The notes beneath the pieces were generated by a model, which saw nothing but the letters and a program-made list of their open reading frames with translations, did no database searches and was not told where the DNA came from. Shown piece after piece: positions 25,963 to 34,179 of a DNA stretch of 64,000 bases (position 1 is the stretch's first letter; every line of letters starts with the position of its first letter). Both the position numbers and the translations under genes were made by a program. The DNA lies in contig NZ_JABWRZ020000001.1 in the NCBI RefSeq assembly GCF_014269185.2, forward strand, positions 3,063,001-3,127,000. The letters run 5' to 3'. This DNA comes from Pseudomonas oryzicola (GTDB taxonomy: Bacteria; Pseudomonadota; Gammaproteobacteria; Pseudomonadales; Pseudomonadaceae).

Positions 25963-27615
25963 ATGCAAGCAGATTCGCTCCCGTCACTGGCACAACTGCA
26001 AGCGCGTGTCGCAGAACTGGAAGCTCGCCTGGCAGAGCGCGACGACACTGCACAGGCCCACATCCAGTTGCTGGGTGAACTGCTCGACAACAGCCTGGCC
26101 AACGTGTTTGCCGCCGACAGCAGGATGCGCCTGGTCGCGATCAACCGCACGGCCCGGGAAACCTTCCAGCGTTACCGGGGCTTCGTGCCGCAGATCGGCG
26201 ATTACGTGCCACAATTTCTGCTCAACCAGCCGGACATCATGGGCCGCCTGGCACCGGTGTGGCCACGCGTGCTGGCCGGCGAGGCCTTCATCGACATCAT
26301 CTCCCTCGGCTCCCCCGATGCTCCCCGCCATTACGAAATCCGCTACCACCCATTGCTCGATGCACAACAGCAAGTCCAGGGCGGGTACCTGTTCGCCTAT
26401 GACATCACCGAGCGCATGGCCGAGCAGGAACGCCTGCGCCAGGCCGAAGAAGCCCTGCGCCAGTCGCAGAAAATGGAGGCGGTCGGCCAGTTGACCGGGG
26501 GCATAGCCCACGACTTCAACAACTTGCTGGGTAGTCTGCTTGGCGCACTGGAGCTGGCAGAGCAACGCCTGGGCGAGCAACACCTTGCCGAGACCACCCG
26601 CATGCTCGGGCTGTGCCGCAGCAACGCAATGCGCGCCGTAGCCCTGGTGCAACGGTTGCTGGCCTTTTCGCGCCAGCAGACGCTGACGCCACAAGCGGTG
26701 GATGTGCGATGCCTGGTCGCCGACATGCATGACCTGATCCGCAGTTCGACCGGCCCGCACATTGACTTCCAGGACCGGACGCTGGCCGCGCAGTGGTCGA
26801 TCCGCATCGACCCGCAACAGCTGGAGAACACTCTGCTCAACCTGTGCATCAATGCCCGTGACGCCATGCCGCTGGGCGGCACCTTGCGCATCGGTTGTGA
26901 AAACGCCGATCTCGCAGCAGCCGAGGCCAAGTGCCTGGGCCTGCCGACGGGGCACTATCTGCACATTCGTGTCGAGGACACCGGCGTGGGCATGTCCAGT
27001 GAGGTGCTGCAGCGCGCCTTCGAGCCCTTCTTCACCACCAAGCCGCTGGGCCAGGGCACTGGCTTGGGATTGTCCATGGCCTATGGCTTTGTTCGTCAGT
27101 CCGGGGGGCATTTGCTGATCGACAGCGTCGCCGGGCAAGGCACTTGCGTTCACCTGTACCTGCCCCGGGACCAGAGCGCTCCCGCAAGCTGCCACGACGA
27201 GCCAGCCACATCCGCCACCGCGTCGGTGCAGCCGGTGCACCGGATCATGCTGGTGGTGGACCAACCGGCCCTGCGCCTGGTACTGGTCGAAGTGCTGACG
27301 GAACTGGGCCACCAGGTGCAGGCTTTCGAAGGTGGCCACCGGGCACTCGAATCGTTGCGGGAAGGGCCGCCAGCGGACCTGCTGATCACCGATGTCGGCC
27401 TGCCTGGGCGAGTCGACGATTACCAGCTTGCAGAGGCCTACCAGGACCTCGTGGAGCATGCCCCAGTATTGCTGATTACCGGCTACGACACTACCGAAAG
27501 GGTGCACAGTGCCCGGCTCGGCAGGCGCACCGAACTGCTGTACAAACCCCTCGACCTGAACACCCTCGGCGAACGGGTCGAGCAGCTGTTGGGCATTGCG
27601 CCACACCCGCGTTGA
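25963..27615 (+). CDS. PAS-containing hybrid sensor histidine kinase
   Basis: 550 aa, no membrane segment, so cytoplasmic. A short N-terminal coiled coil (about 10-30), a PAS-like domain (about 35-148, ending DITERMAEQERLRQ), a HisKA domain with phosphorylatable H183 in LTGGIAHDFNNLLGSLLGAL, a HATPase domain (NARDAMPLGG, EDTGVGM, GQGTGLGLSM), and a C-terminal receiver (about 427-547). The receiver keeps the acceptor Asp (D477, LLITDVGLPG) and Lys (YKPLDL), but the acidic Mg2+ pair is VVDQ instead of VVDD/VVED. No partner regulator lies beside it. Confidence 0.88.
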   Translation: MQADSLPSLAQLQARVAELEARLAERDDTAQAHIQLLGELLDNSLANVFAADSRMRLVAINRTARETFQRYRGFVPQIGDYVPQFLLNQPDIMGRLAPVWPRVLAGEAFIDIISLGSPDAPRHYEIRYHPLLDAQQQVQGGYLFAYDITERMAEQERLRQAEEALRQSQKMEAVGQLTGGIAHDFNNLLGSLLGALELAEQRLGEQHLAETTRMLGLCRSNAMRAVALVQRLLAFSRQQTLTPQAVDVRCLVADMHDLIRSSTGPHIDFQDRTLAAQWSIRIDPQQLENTLLNLCINARDAMPLGGTLRIGCENADLAAAEAKCLGLPTGHYLHIRVEDTGVGMSSEVLQRAFEPFFTTKPLGQGTGLGLSMAYGFVRQSGGHLLIDSVAGQGTCVHLYLPRDQSAPASCHDEPATSATASVQPVHRIMLVVDQPALRLVLVEVLTELGHQVQAFEGGHRALESLREGPPADLLITDVGLPGRVDDYQLAEAYQDLVEHAPVLLITGYDTTERVHSARLGRRTELLYKPLDLNTLGERVEQLLGIAPHPR

Positions 27616-27658
27616 GCGATACCGGCCTGCCGACGAAAGCGCGGCGCTGGCGGGCGGC

Positions 27659-28405
27659 TCAGCGCCCGCCGCCCAGGTCGACGAAGCTGCCGGTAGAGTA
27701 TGACGCCTTGTCCGAGAGCAACCAGAGGATGGCCTCGGCGACTTCCTCGGGACGCCCGCCGCGCCCCATGGGCAAGCCGGGCTCAAGTTTGCTGACTCGA
27801 TCGGGGTCGCCGGAAAGCGCGTGGAAACCGGTGTGGATATAGCCGGGCCGAACGCCATTGACCCGCACGCCCTCGCCTGCCACTTCCTTGGCCAGGCCAA
27901 TGGTGAAGGTATCGAGCGCGCCCTTGGAGGCGGCGTAGTCTACGTATTCGTTGGGCGAGCCCAGGCGAGCAGCCACCGACGACACATTGACGATGGCCCC
28001 GCCCTGGCCACCGTGCCGGCGCGCCATGCGCAGCAAGGCGTGCTTGGCGCAGAGCATGGGGCCGACGACGTTGGTTTTCATGACCTTCAGCAGGCGGAAT
28101 TCGGACATCTCCTCGACCCGGCTCTGCTGGCCGATGGTGCCGGCATTGTTGACCAGCGCGGTGACCGGGCCGAGCTCCTGGTCGACACGCAGGAACAGCT
28201 GTATGACCTCATCTTCGACGCTGGCGTCGGCACGCACGGCAATGGCCTCGGCGCCCAGGGCGCGGACCTGGCCGAGGATGTTTTCCGCGGCCTGGTCGTC
28301 GGCGTGGTAATTGATGCAGATGCGGTAGCCCTGGCGGGCGGCCAGCAGTGCTGTGGCGGCACCGATGCCGCGGCTGGCACCGGTGATGACGATGACGTTC
28401 TCCAT
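27659..28405 (-). CDS. SDR family NAD(P)-dependent oxidoreductase
   Basis: 248 aa from ATG 28405 (an ATG five codons upstream is possible). Classical SDR: TGASRGIGAATALLAARQGY for cofactor binding, NNAGTIG, the active-site Ser in VNVSSVAARLGS, YxxxK as YAASKGALD, and the C-terminal RPGYIHTGFHA. It resembles glucose 1-dehydrogenase/3-oxoacyl reductase-like SDRs; the substrate is unknown. Single gene, convergent with the hybrid kinase. Confidence 0.85.
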   Translation of the reverse strand: MENVIVITGASRGIGAATALLAARQGYRICINYHADDQAAENILGQVRALGAEAIAVRADASVEDEVIQLFLRVDQELGPVTALVNNAGTIGQQSRVEEMSEFRLLKVMKTNVVGPMLCAKHALLRMARRHGGQGGAIVNVSSVAARLGSPNEYVDYAASKGALDTFTIGLAKEVAGEGVRVNGVRPGYIHTGFHALSGDPDRVSKLEPGLPMGRGGRPEEVAEAILWLLSDKASYSTGSFVDLGGGR

Positions 28406-28563
28406 GGATGTGCCGATCATTGGGGAATGGATGATCGACAATAGGGGAAAAGGGACGGTATGGGAATAGAAGCTGGAGGGTCGGGCAGGTGCCTGACTTG
28501 GGGCGTTGGCTGGCGCTCGATATCCGCCTCGGCCAACCTCCCAAGCCAATCACCCCCGTCGCC

Positions 28564-30099
28564 TCAATGCCCCGCCGACGCTGGCCCCGCCTTGGCGGTA
28601 AAGGGCGGCTTGGCGAACCACACCAGCAGAATCAACCCGGCAAACACCCAGGTCAGCAGGGTGAAGTAATCCACCGTCGACATCATGTACGCCTGCCCGT
28701 TAAGCATCTGCTCCAGCTGCGCATAGCTTTGCACGCTCGCCCCGCCCAACTGCTCGAGGGTATGCCGCGTTGCCGGGTCGAACTGGCTGATGTGTTCGCT
28801 CAGGTAGGCATGGTGCTGGTCCGCCCGACGAATCCAGATCCAGGTCGTCAACGACGCCGCAAAACTCCCGCCCAGGGTACGCAGGAAGGTCGCCAGCCCG
28901 GAGCCATCGGCAATCTGCTGCGGCGGCAGGTCGGATAGCAGGATGCTCAAGGTCGGCATGAAGAACAATGCCACGCCGATGCCCATGAACAGTTGCACCA
29001 ACGCCACGTGCTGGAAGTCCACCTCATTGGTGAAGCCAGCGCGCATGTAGCAGCTGGCGCCGATCGCCAGAAATGCCAGCCCCGCCAGCACACGCAGGTC
29101 GAAACGGTGCGCGTACTTGCCCACGAACGGCGACATGATCACCGGTAGCAGGCCGATCGGCGCCACCGCCAGGCCCGCCCAGGTGGCGGTATAGCCCATC
29201 TGCGTCTGCAACCACTGCGGCAGGATCAGGTTGATGCCGAAGAACCCCGCATAGCCGCCGACCAGCACGATGGTGCCAACCCGGAAGTTGCGGTGCACGA
29301 ACAGGCGCAGGTTTACCACCGGGTGGCGGTCCGTCAGCTCCCAGATCACGAACACCGTCAGGAACACCAGCGAAATCAGGCTGCCGCTGACGATGAACGA
29401 CGATTCGAACCAGTCCAGGTCGTTGCCTTTGTCGAGCACTACCTGCAAGGCACCGACGCCAATGATCAGCGTCAGCAGGCCGATATAGTCCATCGGCTGG
29501 CGGCTGGTGACCACCGGACGGCTGCGCATCTGCTGACGCACCACGGCGGCGGCGAACAGGCCGATGGGCACATTGATGAAGAAAATCCACGGCCAGCTGT
29601 AGCTGTCGGTGATCCAGCCGCCGAGGATCGGCCCGGCAATCGGCGCCACCACGGTCACCATCGCCAGCAACGCCAGGGCCATCCCGCGCTTGGCCGGTGG
29701 GTACACCGCAATCAGCAACGTCTGGGTCATCGGGTACAGGGGCCCGGCCACCACCCCCTGCAACACGCGAAAGCCGACCAGCTCCGGCATCGATTGGGCG
29801 ATTCCGCACAAGAACGAGGCCAGCACGAACAGCAGCGTGGCCCAGATGAACAGCTTCACTTCGCCAAACCGCCGGCTGAGCCAGCCGGTGAGCGGCAAGG
29901 CAATGGCATTGCTCACTGCGAACGAGGTGATGACCCAGGTGCCCTGCTCGTAGCTCACCCCAAGGTTGCCGGAAATGGTCGGCAGGGCCACGTTGGCAAT
30001 GGTGGTGTCGAGCACCTGCATGAACGTTGCCAGCGACAGGCCGATGGTGGTCAGCAGCAGGCTCGGTGGGGTGAACTGGGCCGCAGCAGTATTGCTCAT
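28564..30099 (-). CDS. emrB: DHA2-family multidrug MFS transporter (EmrB-like)
   Basis: 511 aa with 14 predicted membrane helices. The DHA2 motif LDTTIANVALPTISGNLGVS is at 31-50, and the mid-protein motif WRWVFF-like WPWIFFINVPIG is present. It is the inner-membrane pump of a tripartite efflux system with the preceding membrane-fusion gene; the start overlaps the emrA-like stop by four bases (ATGA), so the pair is coupled. No outer-membrane channel gene is in the operon. Substrates are probably hydrophobic antimicrobials. Confidence 0.9.
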   Translation of the reverse strand: MSNTAAAQFTPPSLLLTTIGLSLATFMQVLDTTIANVALPTISGNLGVSYEQGTWVITSFAVSNAIALPLTGWLSRRFGEVKLFIWATLLFVLASFLCGIAQSMPELVGFRVLQGVVAGPLYPMTQTLLIAVYPPAKRGMALALLAMVTVVAPIAGPILGGWITDSYSWPWIFFINVPIGLFAAAVVRQQMRSRPVVTSRQPMDYIGLLTLIIGVGALQVVLDKGNDLDWFESSFIVSGSLISLVFLTVFVIWELTDRHPVVNLRLFVHRNFRVGTIVLVGGYAGFFGINLILPQWLQTQMGYTATWAGLAVAPIGLLPVIMSPFVGKYAHRFDLRVLAGLAFLAIGASCYMRAGFTNEVDFQHVALVQLFMGIGVALFFMPTLSILLSDLPPQQIADGSGLATFLRTLGGSFAASLTTWIWIRRADQHHAYLSEHISQFDPATRHTLEQLGGASVQSYAQLEQMLNGQAYMMSTVDYFTLLTWVFAGLILLVWFAKPPFTAKAGPASAGH

Positions 30100-31289
30100 C
30101 GCTGCGCCGTCTTGCCGGTTGCACTGTTTTCGTGGATCAGCCGGGCGATCAGGTTGTCGGCTTCGACCAGCTGGCGATCATAGACCTGGGTGGTATAGCT
30201 GGCCTGCTGGGGTGGCTGCTGGGCCAGTGCCGGGCCGCTCTGGTCATGCAGGTCGACCTCGACCACGGTGGACAGGCCGATACGCAGCGGGTGTTCCTTG
30301 AGCTGGTCGGGGCTGAGGTGGATCCGTACTGGAACCCGCTGGACGATCTTGATCCAGTTACCGGTGGCATTCTGCGCCGGCAACAAGGCGAAGGCGCTGC
30401 CGGTGCCAGCGCCAAGGCTGTCGACCGTGCCGCTGTACTTGACCTCGCTGCCATACAGATCGGCGCTGATCTGCACCGGCTGGCCAATGCGCATGTCGCG
30501 CAGTTGGGTTTCCTTGAAGTTGGCATCGATCCACACCTGATCCAGCGGAATTACCGCCATGGTCGCGGTGCCAGGCTGCAGGCGCTGGCCAAGTTGCACG
30601 GTACGCTTGGCAACGTAGCCGGTCACCGGCGCCACCAGGGTCGTACGGGCATGGTCAAGGTAGGCCTGGCGCAGATCGGCGGCGGCAGCCATCACCTCGG
30701 GGTGCGAGGACACCACGGTGTCATCGACCAGCGCGCTGCTGGTGCTGAGCTGCTGGCGCGCGCTGTTGACGGCGGCCTGGGCCACGCTCAAGTCATCGCG
30801 GGCATGGGACAGCTCTTCTGCGGCAATGGCGCCGCTGTCGGCCAGCACCTTGCGCCGGTTGAAGTCCTGCTGGGCCTTGCGCAGTTCGGCCTGGCGGGTT
30901 TCCAGCTGGGCCTTGAGCGAGTCGACGTTGCTGTACAGGCCGCGCACCTGGCGCACGCTGCGCGCCAGCCTGGCTTCGGCAGCCTGCAAGGCCACTTCGC
31001 TGTCGGCCGGGTCGAACTGCAGCAGCACCTGGCCGGCATGCACCAGGTCGCCATCATCGGCTCCGATGCTGGTGACCGTACCGCTGACCAATGGGGTGAT
31101 TTCCACCACGTTGCCGTTGACGTAGGCATCGTCGGTGCTTTCATGCCAACGCCCGACCAGGCTGTACCAGGCCCAGGCGCCAGCGGCGGCCAGGACCACC
31201 AGCAACAACAGGCCAAGCAGCCAGACCTTGCGCTTGCGCGATGGCTCCGGTGCTGCGGTGGGAGACGGGGTGTCTGCGGTAGTGGCCAT
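30096..31289 (-). CDS. emrA: HlyD/EmrA-type efflux membrane-fusion protein
   Basis: 397 aa. One N-terminal membrane anchor (about 23-43, VWLLGLLLLVVLAAAGAWAW), then a biotinyl-lipoyl-like half motif (WHESTDDAYVNGNVVEITPLVSG), a long alpha-hairpin coiled coil (about 100-215), the second lipoyl half (ATTLVAPVTGYVAKR-like) and a beta-barrel domain (WIDANFKETQLRDMRIGQPV). It links the EmrB-like pump to an outer-membrane factor. Middle gene of marR-emrA-emrB. Confidence 0.9.
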   Translation of the reverse strand: MATTADTPSPTAAPEPSRKRKVWLLGLLLLVVLAAAGAWAWYSLVGRWHESTDDAYVNGNVVEITPLVSGTVTSIGADDGDLVHAGQVLLQFDPADSEVALQAAEARLARSVRQVRGLYSNVDSLKAQLETRQAELRKAQQDFNRRKVLADSGAIAAEELSHARDDLSVAQAAVNSARQQLSTSSALVDDTVVSSHPEVMAAAADLRQAYLDHARTTLVAPVTGYVAKRTVQLGQRLQPGTATMAVIPLDQVWIDANFKETQLRDMRIGQPVQISADLYGSEVKYSGTVDSLGAGTGSAFALLPAQNATGNWIKIVQRVPVRIHLSPDQLKEHPLRIGLSTVVEVDLHDQSGPALAQQPPQQASYTTQVYDRQLVEADNLIARLIHENSATGKTAQR

Positions 31290-31319
31290 GACAGTACCTT
31301 GGATAATTCGTGACAGGGT

Positions 31320-31793
31320 TCAACGATCACCGAAGCGGCGCATCGTCAGCGGGTCGCCGGCAGCGAGCAGCACCTTGGCCAACAGGCCTTCCAAGGCTTT
31401 CAGCTCTTCGCGGTCCAGCGCGCCGCACAACTCGTTCATGGCGGCGGCGCCGATTTCCGGCAGCCGGTCGGCCAGGCGCTGGCCGTCGGCAGTCAAGGCC
31501 AGGCGCACCTGGCGACGGTCGTCGGCGCAGCGGTTGCGCACGATCAGCTCCTTCTGCTCGAGGCGGTCGAGCATGCGCGTCATCGAACCACTGTCCAGGC
31601 CCAGGTAGCGGCACAATTCGGCCGGGGTATCCACCTGGTACTGGGTGACGATGATCAACACCTTGAACTGCGCGGCGGTAACGCCCTCGGACTCGAGGTG
31701 CCAGTCGAGAATGCGATCCTTCAGGATTGCCGCCCGGCCAAGCAGCATGCCGATGGCGCAGGTCTGGAAGTTGTCTGGAGTGAAATGGGCCAT
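31320..31793 (-). CDS. MarR-family regulator of the efflux operon
   Basis: 157 aa winged-helix protein: recognition region CRYLGLDSGSMTRMLDRLEQKELI and wing NRCADDRRQVRLALTADGQRL. It resembles EmrR/MprA. It is the first gene of the efflux operon, 30 bp before the membrane-fusion gene. An 18-bp perfect palindrome lies 31-48 bp upstream of its start codon, so it very likely represses its own operon until a drug-like ligand binds. Confidence 0.9.
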   Translation of the reverse strand: MAHFTPDNFQTCAIGMLLGRAAILKDRILDWHLESEGVTAAQFKVLIIVTQYQVDTPAELCRYLGLDSGSMTRMLDRLEQKELIVRNRCADDRRQVRLALTADGQRLADRLPEIGAAAMNELCGALDREELKALEGLLAKVLLAAGDPLTMRRFGDR

Positions 31794-31823
31794 CAGGGAC
31801 TGCTCGGTAAGTGTGTAAAAATA

Positions 31824-31841
31824 TTACTGCCTAGGCAGTAA
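31824..31841. promoter_or_regulatory. MarR operator upstream of marR-emrAB
   Basis: TTACTGCCTAGGCAGTAA is a perfect 18-bp palindrome in an A+T-rich stretch just before the marR gene. A second, smaller perfect palindrome (TCAAAGCTTTGA, 31845-31856) lies next to it. Half-site spacing fits one MarR dimer per site. Confidence 0.8.
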
Positions 31842-31937
31842 ATGTCAAAGCTTTGATTAGGTAGCTATCAGATATTTCATGATTTTGCCTGCCGCGCCGG
31901 CCGCTCCTGCAAAGTTCATGGGCCCGCACAAGGGCGG

Positions 31938-32567
31938 CTAGAGGGCTCGCAGGCCCAGTGCCTGCACGGCCCCGCAGGCAATGGCCATGCCCACCAGTTC
32001 AGCCAGGCTATCCGCTTGCAAACGCTTCATCACCCGACCACGGTACAAGTCCACGGTCTTCACGCTGACTCCCAGCCGTTCGGCAATTTCACGGTTGCTC
32101 AAGCCTTGGGCCAACGGCACGAACACGTCGCGCTCGCGCGGCGTCAGGGCATCGACGCGCGCCTGCACCTGAGCCAGCGCCTGATTATCCTGGCGCGCCC
32201 GCCCAGCGTGTTCCAGCGCAGCCTGCACGCTGTCGAGCAGCAACTGGTCGTTGTATGGTTTTTCGATGAAATCGCAGGCGCCGGCCTTGAACGCCCGCAC
32301 CACGATCGGCACATCGGCATGGCCACTGACGAAGATCACCGGCAGCGCCAGGCCGCGCTCACGCATCGCCTGCTGCACCGCCAACCCACCCAGCCCCGGC
32401 ATGCGCACATCCAGCAGCACACAGGCCGGCCCATCATCAACGCAGGCGTCGAGAAACGCTTGCCCGCTGGCGAACGGCAGCGCCTGCAAACCTACCGACT
32501 GCAGCAGCCACACCGTCGAATCCCGCATGCCCTGGTCATCATCGACCACATACACTTTCGCTTGCAC
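31938..32567 (-). CDS. FixJ/LuxR-type response regulator
   Basis: 209 aa from GTG 32567, chosen because GGGGAGG lies four bases upstream; it then starts 11 bp after the kinase stop. Receiver 1-120 with acidic cluster VVDDD (9-11), acceptor D53 in VLLDVRMPG and Lys in FIEKPYND. LuxR helix-turn-helix at the C-terminus (LTPRERDVFVPLAQGLSN, REIAERLGVSVKTVDLYRGR). Partner of the PAS kinase immediately upstream; probably controls the divergent acyl-CoA ligase and dehydrogenase. Confidence 0.9.
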   Translation of the reverse strand: MQAKVYVVDDDQGMRDSTVWLLQSVGLQALPFASGQAFLDACVDDGPACVLLDVRMPGLGGLAVQQAMRERGLALPVIFVSGHADVPIVVRAFKAGACDFIEKPYNDQLLLDSVQAALEHAGRARQDNQALAQVQARVDALTPRERDVFVPLAQGLSNREIAERLGVSVKTVDLYRGRVMKRLQADSLAELVGMAIACGAVQALGLRAL

Positions 32568-32578
32568 TGCGCCTCCCC

Positions 32579-33985
32579 TTATTCCCTGCTGACCGCCAGA
32601 TGGCAACACAGCACCAGACCACCCCTGTCACCGGCCCGCGCCCACAGGCTGCCGCCAAAGCCTTCGATCAGGCTGCGGCTCATGCTCAAGCCCAGGCCCA
32701 GGCCGTCGGCCTTGCTGGTGGTGAAAGGCGTGAAGATCTCATCCAGCCGCTCGGGGGCCACGCCCGGCCCCTGGTCGGCCACTTCCACCAGCACGCCGTC
32801 GCCATCGCGCGCGGCGCTCAGCAGGATACGCGACGGCCGCTCGCCATGCTGCTCGCGGTTGGCATCGATGGCATTGCGCAGCAGGTTCAGCAGCACTTGC
32901 TCCAGCAGTACCCGGTCGGCGTACACCGAGGGCAGCTGCGCGCTCATGCGCAGTTCGACCAGCACCTGGTCACGCGCCGCTTCCCAGGCACACAGGCGCA
33001 TGGCTTCACCGGCCACCTCGGCCACGTCCAGCGCCTGCAGGCGCCGTGGCCCTTTACGCAGGAAGGCACGCAGGCGGCGGATCACTTCGGCGGCATGGGT
33101 GGCCTGCTCGGTGATGCGCTGCAGGCCCTGCCCGACCCGCTCGCGCGCATGCGGGTCATGTGCCACAGCCTGCAGGTAGCGCTGGCTGGCATTGGCATAG
33201 TTGACCACCGCAGCCAATGGCTGGTTGATCTCGTGGGCGATACCCGACGCCAGCTCGCCCAGGGTGGCCAAGCGGGCACTGTGCGCCAGGCTCTCCTGGG
33301 CCTCGATACGCAAGGTAATGTCGCGGGACACGCTGACCACCTCCACCACCGCGCCGGTATAGGTTTCGCGGATGGCGCGGCTGGCGATCTCGAACCAGCG
33401 GTAGCCACCTGCGGCCTGGCGCACCCGACAGGTCATGGTGTGGTAGCCATCCTGGTCCAGGGCTGCTGCGGCCTGGCGCAACACCTGGCGGCGTTCGCGC
33501 GGGTGCAGCAAGGTATGCACCGGCATGCCACGCAATTGCTCGGGCCACAGGCCGAGCAGGCGGAAGGCCGCCGGCGAGGCATCGAGAAAACGGCCATCAG
33601 GGCTGTGCCGGGAGATCAGGTCGGTGGTGTTCTCGATGATCAACCGGTACAGGCGCCGGGCGCGGCTGGCCTCGCGCGCACCGTGGCGCTCGTCACTGGC
33701 ATCGCGGCAACGCGCCAGCACCTGCTGGCCCTGGTCGTCAGGAATGAAGTTCCACAGTACGACACGCTCGCCGACCTGTACCTCGACGTCGGCAATCGCC
33801 CGGTGCTGACGCAGGCAGGCGCGCACCAGGGCGGCACAGTTGGCCGGCAGCCAGCTGGCCAGTGCGGGGCCCTCGTCGAGCCACGCCTGCAATGCCGGAT
33901 TGAGTGCCAGCGGCGTGGCATCGCCGGCCAGCATCAGGCTGGGCTGGGGATCCTTGGCAAGCAAGGGGTAGGCGGTCTGGTCCAA
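32579..33985 (-). CDS. PAS-containing sensor histidine kinase (FixL-like)
   Basis: 468 aa with no clear membrane helix, so soluble. An N-terminal region of about 110 residues of unknown fold precedes a PAS domain (about 113-228, RLIIENTTDLISRHSPDGRF). H251 is the phosphorylatable His in ELASGIAHEINQPLAAVVNY, of the FixL/DctB type. The ATPase domain has LLNLLRNAIDA, VADQGPGV and DGLGLGLSMSRSLIEG. It is co-transcribed with the FixJ-like regulator and divergent from the fatty-acid-type genes. A signal related to an organic acid is plausible but not shown. Confidence 0.9.
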   Translation of the reverse strand: MDQTAYPLLAKDPQPSLMLAGDATPLALNPALQAWLDEGPALASWLPANCAALVRACLRQHRAIADVEVQVGERVVLWNFIPDDQGQQVLARCRDASDERHGAREASRARRLYRLIIENTTDLISRHSPDGRFLDASPAAFRLLGLWPEQLRGMPVHTLLHPRERRQVLRQAAAALDQDGYHTMTCRVRQAAGGYRWFEIASRAIRETYTGAVVEVVSVSRDITLRIEAQESLAHSARLATLGELASGIAHEINQPLAAVVNYANASQRYLQAVAHDPHARERVGQGLQRITEQATHAAEVIRRLRAFLRKGPRRLQALDVAEVAGEAMRLCAWEAARDQVLVELRMSAQLPSVYADRVLLEQVLLNLLRNAIDANREQHGERPSRILLSAARDGDGVLVEVADQGPGVAPERLDEIFTPFTTSKADGLGLGLSMSRSLIEGFGGSLWARAGDRGGLVLCCHLAVSRE

Positions 33986-34002
33986 AGTAAGCGGCTCGTT
34001 GT

Positions 34003-34020
34003 TATAGTAGTTTTACTATA
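34003..34020. promoter_or_regulatory. Inverted repeat between kinase and acyl-CoA ligase genes
   Basis: TATAGTA-GTTT-TACTATA is a perfect 7-4-7 inverted repeat in an A+T-rich island, and another TATAG half lies at about 34025. It begins 18 bp upstream of the kinase start in the divergent region, so it may be the binding site of the FixJ-like regulator or overlap the promoter. Confidence 0.5.
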
Positions 34021-34179
34021 TTGCTATAGTCGATATTCCTAATACCATAGCGACTCGCGTAAAACTGCGACAAGGGTAGCGGCCCACCGTCCGTCACCCT
34101 GCACCCTGATCAGAGCTAACAATCAGCCACCGGGGGCCAAGTGCACTGGCTGCGCCTGCCCTCCCTACAGGATTACCGC

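Noticed and set aside
25984..27900. 638-codon open frame opposite the hybrid kinase
   Set aside because: Antisense shadow, rich in Gln/His/Gly, with no recognisable motif; the kinase on the other strand is complete.
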